A stretch of DNA of 64,000 bases from Paenibacillus uliginis N3/975 (lineage in GTDB: Bacteria > Bacillota > Bacilli > Paenibacillales > Paenibacillaceae): NCBI RefSeq assembly GCF_900177425.1, contig NZ_LT840184.1:1205487-1269486 (forward strand), in the 5' to 3' direction. The position numbers were made by a program, and so were the translations under genes. This document shows, one piece after another, positions 8,364-17,040 of the stretch; the stretch's first letter is position 1, and each line of letters begins with the position of its first letter. The notes below the pieces were generated by a model. It did not search any database. It was not told the origin of the DNA and saw only the letters and a program-made list of their open reading frames with translations.

Positions 8364-10301
8364 ATGGCTATTAGCATTAAGCTTCCGGACGGCTCCGTCC
8401 GGGAATATTCGGAAGGCAGCAGCATTGAAGATGTGGCGGCTTCCATCAGCAGCGGACTTAGAAAAAATGCCGTTGCGGGTAAATTGAACGGTCAAGTGGT
8501 TGATTTGTCTACACCTCTTGAGGAGGGCGCTCTCATTGAAATTGTGACCCAAGATTCACCGGATGGTCTTGAGGTAATGCGTCATAGTACTGCGCACCTA
8601 ATGGCCCAGGCCACAAAGCGCTTGTTCGGCGCAAAGGCAGTTAAGCTTGGAGTCGGTCCTGTAATTGAGGATGGCTTTTACTACGATATGGATCTTGAGG
8701 AACCGCTGAATCCAGAGGACCTCCAAAAGATTGAAAAAGAAATGGAGCGCATTATCGGGGAAAACCTTCCGATTGTTCGCAAAGAGGTAAGCCGTGAAGA
8801 AGCACTCCGCATTTTCGGCGAGCTGGAGGACCCTTATAAGTTGGAGTTGATCAATGCTCTGCCTGAGGACAGTGTCATCTCCATTTATGAACAGGGTGAA
8901 TTCTTTGACCTATGCCGCGGCCCTCATGTGCCTTCCACTGGCAAAATCAAAGTATTCAAACTGATGAATGTGGCTGGAGCTTACTGGCGCGGTGACAGCA
9001 AGAACAAAATGTTGCAGCGGGTATACGGTACTGCATTTGTGAAAAAGGCTCAGCTTGATGAACACCTCCATTTTCTGGAAGAAGCTAAAAAACGTGATCA
9101 TCGCAAGCTTGGTAAAGAGCTTGAAATGTTTACCTTCTCCCAGCTTGTTGGCCAAGGCCTGCCGATTTGGCTGCCAAATGGCGCGAAGCTCCGCCGTACC
9201 CTGGAGCGTTATATTGTGGACATGGAGGAGCGTCTCGGATACCAGCACGTATATACACCGGTTCTTGGCAACGTGGAGCTGTACAAGACGTCCGGACATT
9301 TGGAGCACTATGAGGAAGACATGTTCCCTAGAATGGTTATGGACAATGAGGAACTTGTGCTCCGTCCGATGAACTGCCCTCACCATATGATGGTGTACAA
9401 GAGCAGTATGCATAGTTACCGTGATCTTCCGATCCGTATTGCGGAGCTTGGTATGCAGCATCGCTACGAAATGTCTGGAGCACTGACTGGTCTTCACCGT
9501 GTTCGCGCCATGACTTTGAACGATTCTCATATTTTCTGCCGTCCGGATCAGATTAAGGAAGAATTTGCACGAGTTATCGAGCTGATCATGACCGTGTACA
9601 AGGACTTTGGTATTAACGATTACCGTTTCCGTTTGTCTTACCGCGATCCACAGGATACCGAGAAATATTTCCCGAACGACGAAATGTGGGAAATGTCCCA
9701 GCGTATGCTGCGTGAAGTTGTGGAAAGCTTGGATATGCCGTTTTACGAAGCGGAAGGTGAAGCCGCATTCTATGGTCCAAAGCTGGACGTTCAGGTTCGT
9801 ACGGCGCTCGGCAAGGAGGAGACTTTGTCCACTGTTCAACTGGACTTCCTGCTTCCGGAACGTTTTGAGCTTGAATATGTAGGCGACGACGGACAAAAGC
9901 ATCGCCCGGTCGTTATCCACCGCGGTATTCTTGGAACGATGGAACGGTTTACGGCATTCCTGCTGGAGAACTTTGCCGGAGCATTGCCATTGTGGCTTTC
10001 TCCTGTACAGGTTAAAGTCATTCCGGTATCGACTGCTTTCGAAGATTACGCGAAGGAAGTGGCAGACCGACTCAAGTTAGCAGGCGTTTCCGTAGAACCA
10101 GATTTGCGTAATGAGAAGCTCGGTTACAAAATCCGTGAAGCACAGCTTGAAAAAGTGCCGTACATGTTCATCGTAGGAGAGAATGAGATGAATGCAAAAG
10201 CTGTATCCGTACGTAAGCGTGGTGAAGGAGATCTTGGCGCTCAAGTTCTAGATGAAGTCATACTCAAGCTCCAAGAAGAGATCAACAACCGCGTAGTTTA
10301 A
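8364..10301 (+). CDS. thrS: Threonyl-tRNA synthetase
   Basis: A 645-aa class II synthetase charging tRNA-Thr. In order: N-terminal TGS domain (1-62), the TGS-linked editing domain (HSTAHLMAQATKRLF, near 75, and the SAD motif FFDLCRGPHV), catalytic domain with the zinc cysteine in RPMNCPHHM, motif 2 (EMSGALTGLHRVR) and motif 3 (HRGILGTMERF), then the anticodon-binding domain ending VILKLQEEI. Length matches ThrS. RBS AGGAGG. Controlled by the T-box upstream. The large reverse-strand open frame at 8910-9920 is a codon-bias shadow. Confidence 0.98.
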   Translation: MAISIKLPDGSVREYSEGSSIEDVAASISSGLRKNAVAGKLNGQVVDLSTPLEEGALIEIVTQDSPDGLEVMRHSTAHLMAQATKRLFGAKAVKLGVGPVIEDGFYYDMDLEEPLNPEDLQKIEKEMERIIGENLPIVRKEVSREEALRIFGELEDPYKLELINALPEDSVISIYEQGEFFDLCRGPHVPSTGKIKVFKLMNVAGAYWRGDSKNKMLQRVYGTAFVKKAQLDEHLHFLEEAKKRDHRKLGKELEMFTFSQLVGQGLPIWLPNGAKLRRTLERYIVDMEERLGYQHVYTPVLGNVELYKTSGHLEHYEEDMFPRMVMDNEELVLRPMNCPHHMMVYKSSMHSYRDLPIRIAELGMQHRYEMSGALTGLHRVRAMTLNDSHIFCRPDQIKEEFARVIELIMTVYKDFGINDYRFRLSYRDPQDTEKYFPNDEMWEMSQRMLREVVESLDMPFYEAEGEAAFYGPKLDVQVRTALGKEETLSTVQLDFLLPERFELEYVGDDGQKHRPVVIHRGILGTMERFTAFLLENFAGALPLWLSPVQVKVIPVSTAFEDYAKEVADRLKLAGVSVEPDLRNEKLGYKIREAQLEKVPYMFIVGENEMNAKAVSVRKRGEGDLGAQVLDEVILKLQEEINNRVV

Positions 10302-10414
10302 TTTTTCGAACATCTCTTGAAACAAGTAATATAGATATCTCATAGGCCTCTGTCATGTAACGTATAAACCTTTTGGAAAATGGGAAACCTCACTAGCAAG
10401 GGGGAGGTTCTCAA

Positions 10415-11191
10415 ATGAACAATTGGAAAACATGGCAGAGGTTTTTAATATGCATTTTACTATCAGGGTTCTTGTATAGCTTTGGCACATCTGAAACAAA
10501 CGCTTCAACGATGACGCCGGTGTCTCCAGATTCTTATGGATTCAGTGTTCGTGATCAGTTGCAAGCAGGCGGTGAAGAAGAGGTCATTGAAGGAAGCAAC
10601 TTTAGCGAGATGTCGAGTTTTTATGCATTCAGTGCTGTAGGACTTGGGAATATCAATCACTACTTGCTACCGCCGCAGTTATCGGCAGAGAATGAGGATA
10701 ACGAAGCCAAACAACACAACAAAAAACGGGTGCCTTCCATGGCGGTTTCAGCTCCAAAGGAAGATCAAGTTCTCCGTACTGTAAAAGTAACAGCTACCGG
10801 TTATACCGCGGGTTATGAATCAACCGGCAAAAACCCGGGACATCCGCAGTACGGGCTCACCTACTCTGGCGTAAAGGTTAAGCGGGATAAAAACAAGGTG
10901 TCGACAATTGCAGCTGATCCGGATGTGTTTCCTATGGGAAGTATTTTGTACATTCCTGATTATGGTTACGGTGTAGTAGCTGACACTGGTTCTGCTATTA
11001 AAGGTGAAAAGATTGATCTATACTTTGCCACTACGAAGCAGGTATTTAAAGAATGGGGCAAAAAGGACGTCGAGGTACAGGTAATTAAACGCGGAAACGG
11101 CAAATGTACTGAAGAAATGTTGCACAGACTTGACGAAGCAATTGAAACGTACCGGTTTCTGCCTTCTTCCGTGTTGGAAGAAGCTATCTAA
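10415..11191 (+). CDS. Secreted 3D-domain protein (YuiC/Sps-like cell-wall lytic enzyme)
   Basis: A 258-aa protein with an N-terminal signal segment (hydrophobic, about 8-25) and a C-terminal 3D domain (about 120-235). The three aspartates that name the domain appear in IAADPDVFPMG, VVADTGSAIKG and EKIDLYF. 3D domains share the double-psi barrel of lytic transglycosylase MltA; YuiC-type proteins act as muralytic factors around stationary phase or spore germination. TATGYTAG at the domain entry is conserved. The RBS AGGGGGAGG is partly inside a small stem (AACCTC 10386-10391 with GAGGTT 10404-10409). Peptidoglycan cleavage is inferred from the family. Confidence 0.85.
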   Translation: MNNWKTWQRFLICILLSGFLYSFGTSETNASTMTPVSPDSYGFSVRDQLQAGGEEEVIEGSNFSEMSSFYAFSAVGLGNINHYLLPPQLSAENEDNEAKQHNKKRVPSMAVSAPKEDQVLRTVKVTATGYTAGYESTGKNPGHPQYGLTYSGVKVKRDKNKVSTIAADPDVFPMGSILYIPDYGYGVVADTGSAIKGEKIDLYFATTKQVFKEWGKKDVEVQVIKRGNGKCTEEMLHRLDEAIETYRFLPSSVLEEAI

Positions 11192-11310
11192 GGTAGGATA
11201 TTACATTCTCGGTTAGCTGGAATAATGGCCGCCTGTCCATCACATACTATTGTTCGGGGAGACGTTCCCCGAAGAGGATGATGGTATTGCTGAACAGGGA
11301 GGTGAATACC

Positions 11311-11511
11311 GTGGCTAAGAAAAGCAAAGTGCAGGAAAACTACAAAACCCCAAACGAAAAGTTTAATGCCGAGTTTGCTGAGGAGAATAGCACTTCTGTC
11401 TCCCAAAAAGGCTCCCAGAAAGTTCAAGAGAACTTTAAGACGCCAAACGAAAAGTTTGACGCTGAGTTTGCCGAGTTCGGCGAGAGTAGCACAAACAGAG
11501 CTAACCGCTAA
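11311..11511 (+). CDS. Small duplicated hydrophilic protein, gamma-type SASP-like
   Basis: A 66-aa peptide starting at the GTG at 11311, with GGGAGGTG 6 bases upstream; the in-frame ATG at 11278 has no RBS. It is built from two copies of a unit: KVQENYKTPNEKFNAEFAEE and KVQENFKTPNEKFDAEFAEF. The EKF-x-AEFAE pattern recalls the GTEFASE repeats of gamma-type small acid-soluble spore proteins, which store amino acids in the forespore and are cut by the germination protease. The gene has its own terminator. SASP identity is inferred from repeat style and size, not a certain match. Confidence 0.55.
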   Translation: MAKKSKVQENYKTPNEKFNAEFAEENSTSVSQKGSQKVQENFKTPNEKFDAEFAEFGESSTNRANR

Positions 11512-11536
11512 ACATCAGCATCATATGCTTAACGCA

Positions 11537-11576
11537 AACAAGACCTTCGCAAATATATGCGGGGGTCTTGTTTTTC
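11537..11576 (+). terminator. Terminator after the SASP-like gene
   Basis: AACAAGACC and GGTCTTGTT form a stem followed by TTTTT. Confidence 0.85.
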
Positions 11577-11590
11577 CATAATGATCCATT

Positions 11591-11614
11591 TGCCTCGGTC
11601 CCGAGACCGAGGCA
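11591..11614. repeat. Perfect 10-bp inverted repeat upstream of liaF
   Basis: TGCCTCGGTC, CCGA loop, GACCGAGGCA. There is no long T run on either strand, so it is a structured element or operator rather than a standard terminator. It lies 95 bases before liaF. Confidence 0.5.
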
Positions 11615-11708
11615 TGTTTCATCCCGCCGCCGCTATCCATGCAGTATCACTTGTTGTACACTGTAATCAAAGGAAAAATACGAAATGAAAAGCAGGAGGA
11701 TGCTGCAT

Positions 11709-12710
11709 ATGAATAGAAGAGGATGGAACCAACTGACTGGCGGGCTTCTTCTCATTGGCGTGGGAGTGTACTTTATACTTCAACAAATGGGCGTTATTGA
11801 TTTGAATCTAGGACACCTGATTTCCACATATTGGCCAGTAATTCTGATTTGGGTCGGACTGCAGGGATTTATGTCTCGTCCGAAACATGGAGGAGCGATG
11901 TGGGGATCAATAGTGCCGCTGATTATCGGTCTGTTTTTTCTTGGACGGAACTTAGACATGGTCGACTTTTCGTTTGGGGACCTGGTAAAATATGCGCTTC
12001 CTGTCATATTAATCGGGTATGGGTTATCAGTCATTTTTAAGCCAAAGAATCACCAACCGCCAAGTCCACCCAAGCACTATAAAAGGGAAGAGGACAAAAG
12101 AGTGAATGATATCCCAGAGGTTCCGCAAGCACCGAAAATGGAATCTTCGCTGGATGAAATGTTTGAACGGACTTTTGGAAAAAAGAAAGACCGGGAGAAA
12201 GATTCTAGACCGGAGCAGGAGGAATTCATCATCCATGAACAGCATCATCATAAGGCTCATCATAAGTATGATCATAAAGAGTACAGAGAGCGTAAGGAAA
12301 GCTGGAATGACCATGGATGGAATCATGGCGATACGATAAATAAATCAGCCTTTATCGGCGACGTGCATATGGGGAATGAATATTTCACCCTCAAACCGAC
12401 TAACATTTCGCAGTTTATTGGGGATACGGTGCTGGATTTAACCAAAGCTCAAATTCCTTATGGGGAAACCAAAATCAATATTTCGGCTTTTATCGGAGAT
12501 GTTAAGGTGTTTGTTCCTAATGATTCGGATCTTGGCGTATATGTACAAACGAGTTCATTTATCGGCGATATGTCGGTTCTTGGGCAGACCCGCAGCGGTT
12601 TCATGAGCAGCGCTGGGATGGAAAGCCCGCACTACAGGGAAGCAGGAAAGAAGCTTCGTATCAACGTCAGCGTATTTATTGGTGATGTAAAAGTGAACAA
12701 GGTAGGGTAA
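11709..12710 (+). CDS. liaF: LiaF-like membrane inhibitor of LiaS
   Basis: A 333-aa membrane protein of the LiaF family, which restrains the LiaSR cell-envelope stress system until antibiotics such as bacitracin or daptomycin disturb the lipid II cycle. The start at 11709 has AGGAGG 9 bases before it. Four membrane helices fill residues 5-115. A charged linker follows with a His cluster (EQHHHKAHHKYDH), then the C-terminal beta-helical domain with five FIGD repeats (AFIGDVHM, QFIGDTVL, AFIGDVKV, SFIGDMSV, VFIGDVKV). The His-rich linker is unusual and could bind metal. The gene ends 5 bases before liaS. Confidence 0.88.
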   Translation: MNRRGWNQLTGGLLLIGVGVYFILQQMGVIDLNLGHLISTYWPVILIWVGLQGFMSRPKHGGAMWGSIVPLIIGLFFLGRNLDMVDFSFGDLVKYALPVILIGYGLSVIFKPKNHQPPSPPKHYKREEDKRVNDIPEVPQAPKMESSLDEMFERTFGKKKDREKDSRPEQEEFIIHEQHHHKAHHKYDHKEYRERKESWNDHGWNHGDTINKSAFIGDVHMGNEYFTLKPTNISQFIGDTVLDLTKAQIPYGETKINISAFIGDVKVFVPNDSDLGVYVQTSSFIGDMSVLGQTRSGFMSSAGMESPHYREAGKKLRINVSVFIGDVKVNKVG

Positions 12711-12714
12711 GAAT

Positions 12715-13809
12715 ATGAGTTTTATTAAGAACACTAAGTGGGTGCTAATGCTTTACTTTTTGTTGATTGGAGCTGCGGTGGCTGTGTTTTTATATGTCGC
12801 AGACCAAGGAGGGTACATTATAATTGAAGATAACCGGCTGTGGGTCTATTACACGGTCGGTATCGTTCTGTTTACAGGAATTGCGGGATATATCGCAGGC
12901 CAGCGTATTCAGAGGCCGCTGGACCTGCTGCATTTGAATATGCTGCAGGTTGCTAAGGGCAATCTGACTGTACGGATGCCGGCTGCGGAGGATGCTTCAT
13001 TTGCACGGGTGTATGGAGAATTTAATGGTATGACAGAAGCGCTTGAGAAGAAAATGAAAATTCTTCAGCGGCTTGGGGAACAGGATGTTATTGAAAAAGA
13101 AATCGCTGCGGAAGCTGCTGTTCTGGAAGAACGCAGAAGAATGGCCCGGGATTTGCATGACACGGTCAGTCAGCAGCTGTTCGCTATTCATATGTCGGCA
13201 TCCTCTCTGCCAGGTGTCATGAAAAAAAATCCGGAGCATGGCGATAAAGTGTTGGAGCAGTTGATCTCGATGTCACATACAGCCCAGAAACAAATGAGAG
13301 CTTTAATCGCTCAGCTGCGACCGGTCGAGCTTGAGGGAAAAACATTGGAAGAAGCGCTGGAGCGTTGGTTTCCTGACTATTGCCGTCAAAACAGCTTAAA
13401 AGGTGTGAAGGATGTTGAGCTGTATGACGGGCTATCCGAAGCGATAGAGCATCAGCTCTTTCTCATTATTCAGGAGGCTGTGGCTAACATTGTGAAGCAT
13501 GCCGGTGCGAGTCTTGTGAGCATGTCGCTCCGTGAGGAACAGAAACGGGTCGTGTTAAGCATAAGCGACGACGGAATGGGCTTTGATGAAATGACACAAA
13601 GACAGGGCTCGTATGGCTTGTCTACGATGCGTGAACGGGCCGAAAAACTAGGAGGCCAAGTGGATATCATCAGCCGCCGGGGGGCTGGAACGACTGTCAG
13701 AGTACATATACCGTTGTTTGAAAATTTGGGTGAGGATGAAGGACGCGCTGATTCTGGTGAAAAAAGTCGGGACGGGCTGGATTCATCAGGAGCGATAGGG
13801 GGAGAATAA
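12715..13809 (+). CDS. liaS: LiaS-type sensor histidine kinase
   Basis: A 364-aa NarL-group kinase: two membrane helices (about 9-28 and 43-62) with a very short outside loop, the mark of intramembrane-sensing kinases; a HAMP linker; a HisKA_3 box with His148 in MARDLHDTVSQQL; and a HATPase domain with N box (QEAVANIVKHA) and G box (DDGMGFDE). It detects envelope stress through LiaF and phosphorylates LiaR. The start has only a weak Shine-Dalgarno, so coupling to liaF is likely. The stop TAA is directly followed by the liaR ATG. Confidence 0.9.
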   Translation: MSFIKNTKWVLMLYFLLIGAAVAVFLYVADQGGYIIIEDNRLWVYYTVGIVLFTGIAGYIAGQRIQRPLDLLHLNMLQVAKGNLTVRMPAAEDASFARVYGEFNGMTEALEKKMKILQRLGEQDVIEKEIAAEAAVLEERRRMARDLHDTVSQQLFAIHMSASSLPGVMKKNPEHGDKVLEQLISMSHTAQKQMRALIAQLRPVELEGKTLEEALERWFPDYCRQNSLKGVKDVELYDGLSEAIEHQLFLIIQEAVANIVKHAGASLVSMSLREEQKRVVLSISDDGMGFDEMTQRQGSYGLSTMRERAEKLGGQVDIISRRGAGTTVRVHIPLFENLGEDEGRADSGEKSRDGLDSSGAIGGE

Positions 13810-14466
13810 ATGAGTGTGATCAAAATACTGCTTGTTGATGATCATGATATGGTTCGGATGGGATTGAAAACGTATTTGTCACTGGATCCGTCTTTTGAAG
13901 TGATCGGGGAAGCTGCAAATGGATTAGAAGTACTTGAATATCTTAGAAACGTTGAGGTGGAGACCAAGCCTGATCTGATATTGATGGATCTGATGATGCC
14001 CGTTATGAACGGAGCCGAAACGACACGGGCGGTCATGACGGAATTTCCAGAGCAGAAGATTGTCATCCTGACAAGCTTTTTGGAGGATAACCTGGTGGTG
14101 GAATGCGTTGAAGCGGGCGCGGTCAGTTATGTGCTGAAAACCGTTTCTGCAGATGAACTTATCTATGCTCTGCAGGGTGCATACCGGGGGATGCCTGTTA
14201 TGACGAAGGATGTATCGGAAGCTTTGACCCGGGGAATCCGCCAACATATGGTTCAGGAAGATCACTCGGGACTTACGGAACGTGAGAAGGAAGTGCTTCT
14301 ACTTATAGCCGAAGGAAAAAGCAACAAGGAAATTGGCGAAGAACTTCATATCAGTATTAAAACGGTCAAAACTCATGTCAGTAATCTGCTGATGAAATGC
14401 GAGCTGGATGACCGGACACAGCTGGCTATTTACGCTCACCGAAAAGGATGGGTTAATACAAACTGA
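13810..14466 (+). CDS. liaR: LiaR-type response regulator
   Basis: A 218-aa NarL/FixJ regulator. The receiver has an acidic pair DDHD at 10-13, phospho-acceptor Asp60 (LILMDLMMP) and a conserved lysine in VLKTVSAD. The C-terminal LuxR helix-turn-helix is TEREKEVLLLIAEGKSNKEI. The acceptor sits ~5 residues later than usual because of a short insert (NVEVETKP). RBS AGGGGGAG. It is the last gene of liaFSR; targets are usually the lia operon itself and envelope-protection genes. htrA follows after 146 bases but has its own RBS and possibly its own promoter. Confidence 0.92.
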   Translation: MSVIKILLVDDHDMVRMGLKTYLSLDPSFEVIGEAANGLEVLEYLRNVEVETKPDLILMDLMMPVMNGAETTRAVMTEFPEQKIVILTSFLEDNLVVECVEAGAVSYVLKTVSADELIYALQGAYRGMPVMTKDVSEALTRGIRQHMVQEDHSGLTEREKEVLLLIAEGKSNKEIGEELHISIKTVKTHVSNLLMKCELDDRTQLAIYAHRKGWVNTN

Positions 14467-14612
14467 TTGTAAATTTTATTTTTTTGTTTTATCCGTTTTT
14501 ATCTCCCTTTTAATTGTTTTTAAGGTGTTATTAAGGTTTATAGTACACAATAAGAACAGATAAAACATTAAACACCTGCAGATGGTCAGGTGATCTAATA
14601 GGAGGTAAGAAT

Positions 14613-16235
14613 ATGGACGATCAGAGAAATCGGTTTGGTCAGAATGATGAGGAACAAACCAATGAGCCGCAAGAACGTCTGGATCAGTCATCGGACAACT
14701 CTTCTTATTATTATTCGTATGGCCCGTTTAAGTCTATCAGTGGTGAAGATGACCGGAATGAAGGGCATGATTCTAATGGACGACGTGAACCGCAAGAAGT
14801 GGAGATCACAGCTCCACAGCCGGTAAGACCCGTCCCATCCCCAAGCTATTCAGCCGGAGCTTCTGGCCAGGGAGATGGAGGTGGAAACGGCAGAGGGGGT
14901 TCCCTTCCAGAGAAGACCTCGAGCGGACAATGGAACTTCAATCATAAACCAAAGAGTTCTGTTAAAACAGTGCTCCTGTCATTCCTTGCAGGTATGCTCG
15001 TTATTACCGGTCTGATGTTTGCAGCAGACAGAGCTAATCTGTTCACTCCTGAAGCCGCAATCATGTCCCAGGCAGCCGGAAATGAGAACGTAAAGTCGGC
15101 TCTGGCACCTGCAGATGAGAACAGTGCTTCTACGACGTCAGCGCAAATCCCTTCTAACCCCGGCGATGTAGCGTCCGTAGTTGATGAAGCGAGTCCTGCC
15201 GTCGTACTGATTGAAACGCTTGTAAAGAGTAATGGGCAAAGACAAAACAGCTCGAATATGGATGATCCGTTATTCCGTTACTTCTTCGGCGATCAGTCGA
15301 ACCAAGGAAGCAACGGCAGCAATGAAGGCAGCAACAATGAATCTTCTCAGCTGCAGCCATCTGGTATCGGTTCCGGATTTATTTTCGACAAGTCCGGATA
15401 CATTTTAACGAATGAGCACGTGGTTCACGGCGCTGATGTCATTCAAGTTACTCTCCAGGATAACAAAAAACCTTATGAAGCCAAACTGCTTGGCTCGAGT
15501 TATGAGCTGGACTTAGCCGTATTGAAAATCGAAGGAGATGGAGATTTTCCAGCTGTAAATCTCGGAGATTCGGATGATCTGAAAGTCGGAGAGTGGCTGG
15601 TTGCCATTGGTAACCCGCATGGTTTTGAACATACGGTAACAGCCGGTGTACTTAGCTCCAAAGAGCGTGATATTGATATTTCAGGTCAGAATGGTGAGAA
15701 GGACCGGAACTATGAACATCTGCTGCAAACCGATGCTTCAATTAACCCCGGAAACTCAGGCGGCCCACTGCTTAACTTGAAGGGTGAGGTCATCGGCATG
15801 AATGTCGCAGTTAGTTCAGAGGCGCAGGGTATCGGATTCGCGATCCCTTCCAAGACGATCAGCGAAGTTCTGGATTATCTCAAAAATGATCAAGAGGTTC
15901 CGAAAACCCCAATTCCTTTCATCGGAGCAAGACTTGGAACCTTGACACCGCAAGTATCTCAGCAGCTCGGTACGGATGTGACGGAAGGTTCTTATGTTGA
16001 TAGTATTGTATTCCGTTCCCCGGCTTATGAAGCGGATCTCCGCCAGTATGATATTGTCACAGGAGCTGATGGGACGAAATACGCTACATCCCAGGATTTG
16101 ATTGAGTTTATTCAATCGAAGAAAGTCGGGGATAAGATTACGCTGAATGTGGTGCGGAACGGGAAGAAACTGGATCTGCCGTTAACGATCGGTGACCGGA
16201 ATGAATTCGAAACTTCCCAGCAGCAACAGCCATAA
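14613..16235 (+). CDS. htrA: HtrA/DegP-type membrane-anchored serine protease
   Basis: A 540-aa S1C protease. A ~110-residue acidic, Gln/Asn/Gly-rich cytosolic tail precedes one membrane helix (about 113-135), so the protease faces outside. The catalytic triad is His269 (TNEHVVHGAD), Asp300 (ELDLAVLK) and Ser382 (NPGNSGGPL). A PDZ domain covers about 435-530. A low-complexity Asn/Ser/Gly loop (about 228-247) precedes the catalytic core. It degrades or refolds misfolded exported proteins. RBS AGGAGG. It is followed by a two-component pair, as with CssRS/htr genes of Bacillus; functional linkage is inference. Confidence 0.95.
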   Translation: MDDQRNRFGQNDEEQTNEPQERLDQSSDNSSYYYSYGPFKSISGEDDRNEGHDSNGRREPQEVEITAPQPVRPVPSPSYSAGASGQGDGGGNGRGGSLPEKTSSGQWNFNHKPKSSVKTVLLSFLAGMLVITGLMFAADRANLFTPEAAIMSQAAGNENVKSALAPADENSASTTSAQIPSNPGDVASVVDEASPAVVLIETLVKSNGQRQNSSNMDDPLFRYFFGDQSNQGSNGSNEGSNNESSQLQPSGIGSGFIFDKSGYILTNEHVVHGADVIQVTLQDNKKPYEAKLLGSSYELDLAVLKIEGDGDFPAVNLGDSDDLKVGEWLVAIGNPHGFEHTVTAGVLSSKERDIDISGQNGEKDRNYEHLLQTDASINPGNSGGPLLNLKGEVIGMNVAVSSEAQGIGFAIPSKTISEVLDYLKNDQEVPKTPIPFIGARLGTLTPQVSQQLGTDVTEGSYVDSIVFRSPAYEADLRQYDIVTGADGTKYATSQDLIEFIQSKKVGDKITLNVVRNGKKLDLPLTIGDRNEFETSQQQQP

Positions 16236-16248
16236 AGAAAACAAGGAG

Positions 16249-16279
16249 ACAAGCGGAAGGGAGAGTCCCTTCCGCTTGT
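16249..16279. terminator. Perfect 14-bp hairpin between htrA and the response regulator
   Basis: ACAAGCGGAAGGGA, GAG loop, TCCCTTCCGCTTGT. There is no U tract on the + strand, and its right arm overlaps a promoter -35. It may be a leaky terminator or a 3' stabiliser. Confidence 0.6.
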
Positions 16280-16305
16280 GCTGTTCTCTAGGGCATGGAT
16301 ATAAT
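16276..16305 (+). promoter_or_regulatory. Promoter of the OmpR-type two-component pair
   Basis: TTGTGC, 18-base spacer, TATAAT; about 48 bases before the start of the response regulator gene. Confidence 0.5.
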
Positions 16306-16352
16306 GGGGTTGTAAGAGAAACGATAGAACACAAATAAGAGGAGATATCCGA

Positions 16353-17039
16353 ATGCGATCCCGAATTTTAATAGTAGATGATGATGAGAAGATTATTTCT
16401 ATGCTAAGGCGCGGCCTTGCCTTTGAAGGGTATGACGTCCATACGGCTTCAAATGGTGCTGAAGGTTTGAGAATGGTGCTGAAAGAAGAGCCGGACGTTG
16501 TAATATTGGACGTCATGATGCCTCAGGTGGATGGATTTGAAGCGCTCCGCAGGCTTAGAGAAGGTGGAAGCAAGATCCCCGTATTGATGCTTACCGCGAA
16601 AGACGAGGTCGAAAACCGGGTTAAGGGACTGGATACAGGAGCGGATGATTATTTGGTCAAGCCGTTTGCACTTGAGGAACTGCTTGCGCGCGTTCGAGCG
16701 CTACTACGCCGGAAAACGGGCGAAGAGTCAGGGACACAGAAAATAATGTATGAGGACCTGACTATGGATGCCGATGCAAGAGAAGTAATCCGGGACGGGA
16801 AAAGACTGGAGCTGACGGCCAAAGAATTTGAGCTCCTTCATTTGTTTATGATGAATCCAAAGCGGGTGTTGTCCCGTGACTTGATTATGGATAAAATCTG
16901 GGGCTATGATTACAGCGGCGAATCGAATGTACTGGAAGTTTATATCGCAATGCTTCGTCAAAAAACAGAAGAGCACGGTGGTAAAAGGTTGATACAGACG
17001 ATCCGCGGAGCGGGGTATATTTTACGGGGGGATACGTAA
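16353..17039 (+). CDS. OmpR-family response regulator
   Basis: A 228-aa regulator: receiver with DDDE acidic cluster, acceptor Asp53 (VVILDVMMP) and LVKPFALEEL lysine; winged-helix DNA-binding domain (about 130-225, ELTAKEFELLHLFMMNPKRV and RGAGYILR). It pairs with the adjacent kinase, whose ATG begins 1 base after its stop codon. Position after htrA suggests a secretion-stress (CssR-like) or general envelope role. The sequence does not settle which, so no symbol is given. Confidence 0.9.
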   Translation: MRSRILIVDDDEKIISMLRRGLAFEGYDVHTASNGAEGLRMVLKEEPDVVILDVMMPQVDGFEALRRLREGGSKIPVLMLTAKDEVENRVKGLDTGADDYLVKPFALEELLARVRALLRRKTGEESGTQKIMYEDLTMDADAREVIRDGKRLELTAKEFELLHLFMMNPKRVLSRDLIMDKIWGYDYSGESNVLEVYIAMLRQKTEEHGGKRLIQTIRGAGYILRGDT

Positions 17040-17040
17040 C

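Noticed and set aside
8910..9920. 336-codon reverse-strand open frame opposite thrS
   Set aside because: It lies wholly inside the conserved thrS coding region, its protein looks like no family, and it has no RBS; it is a codon-bias shadow.
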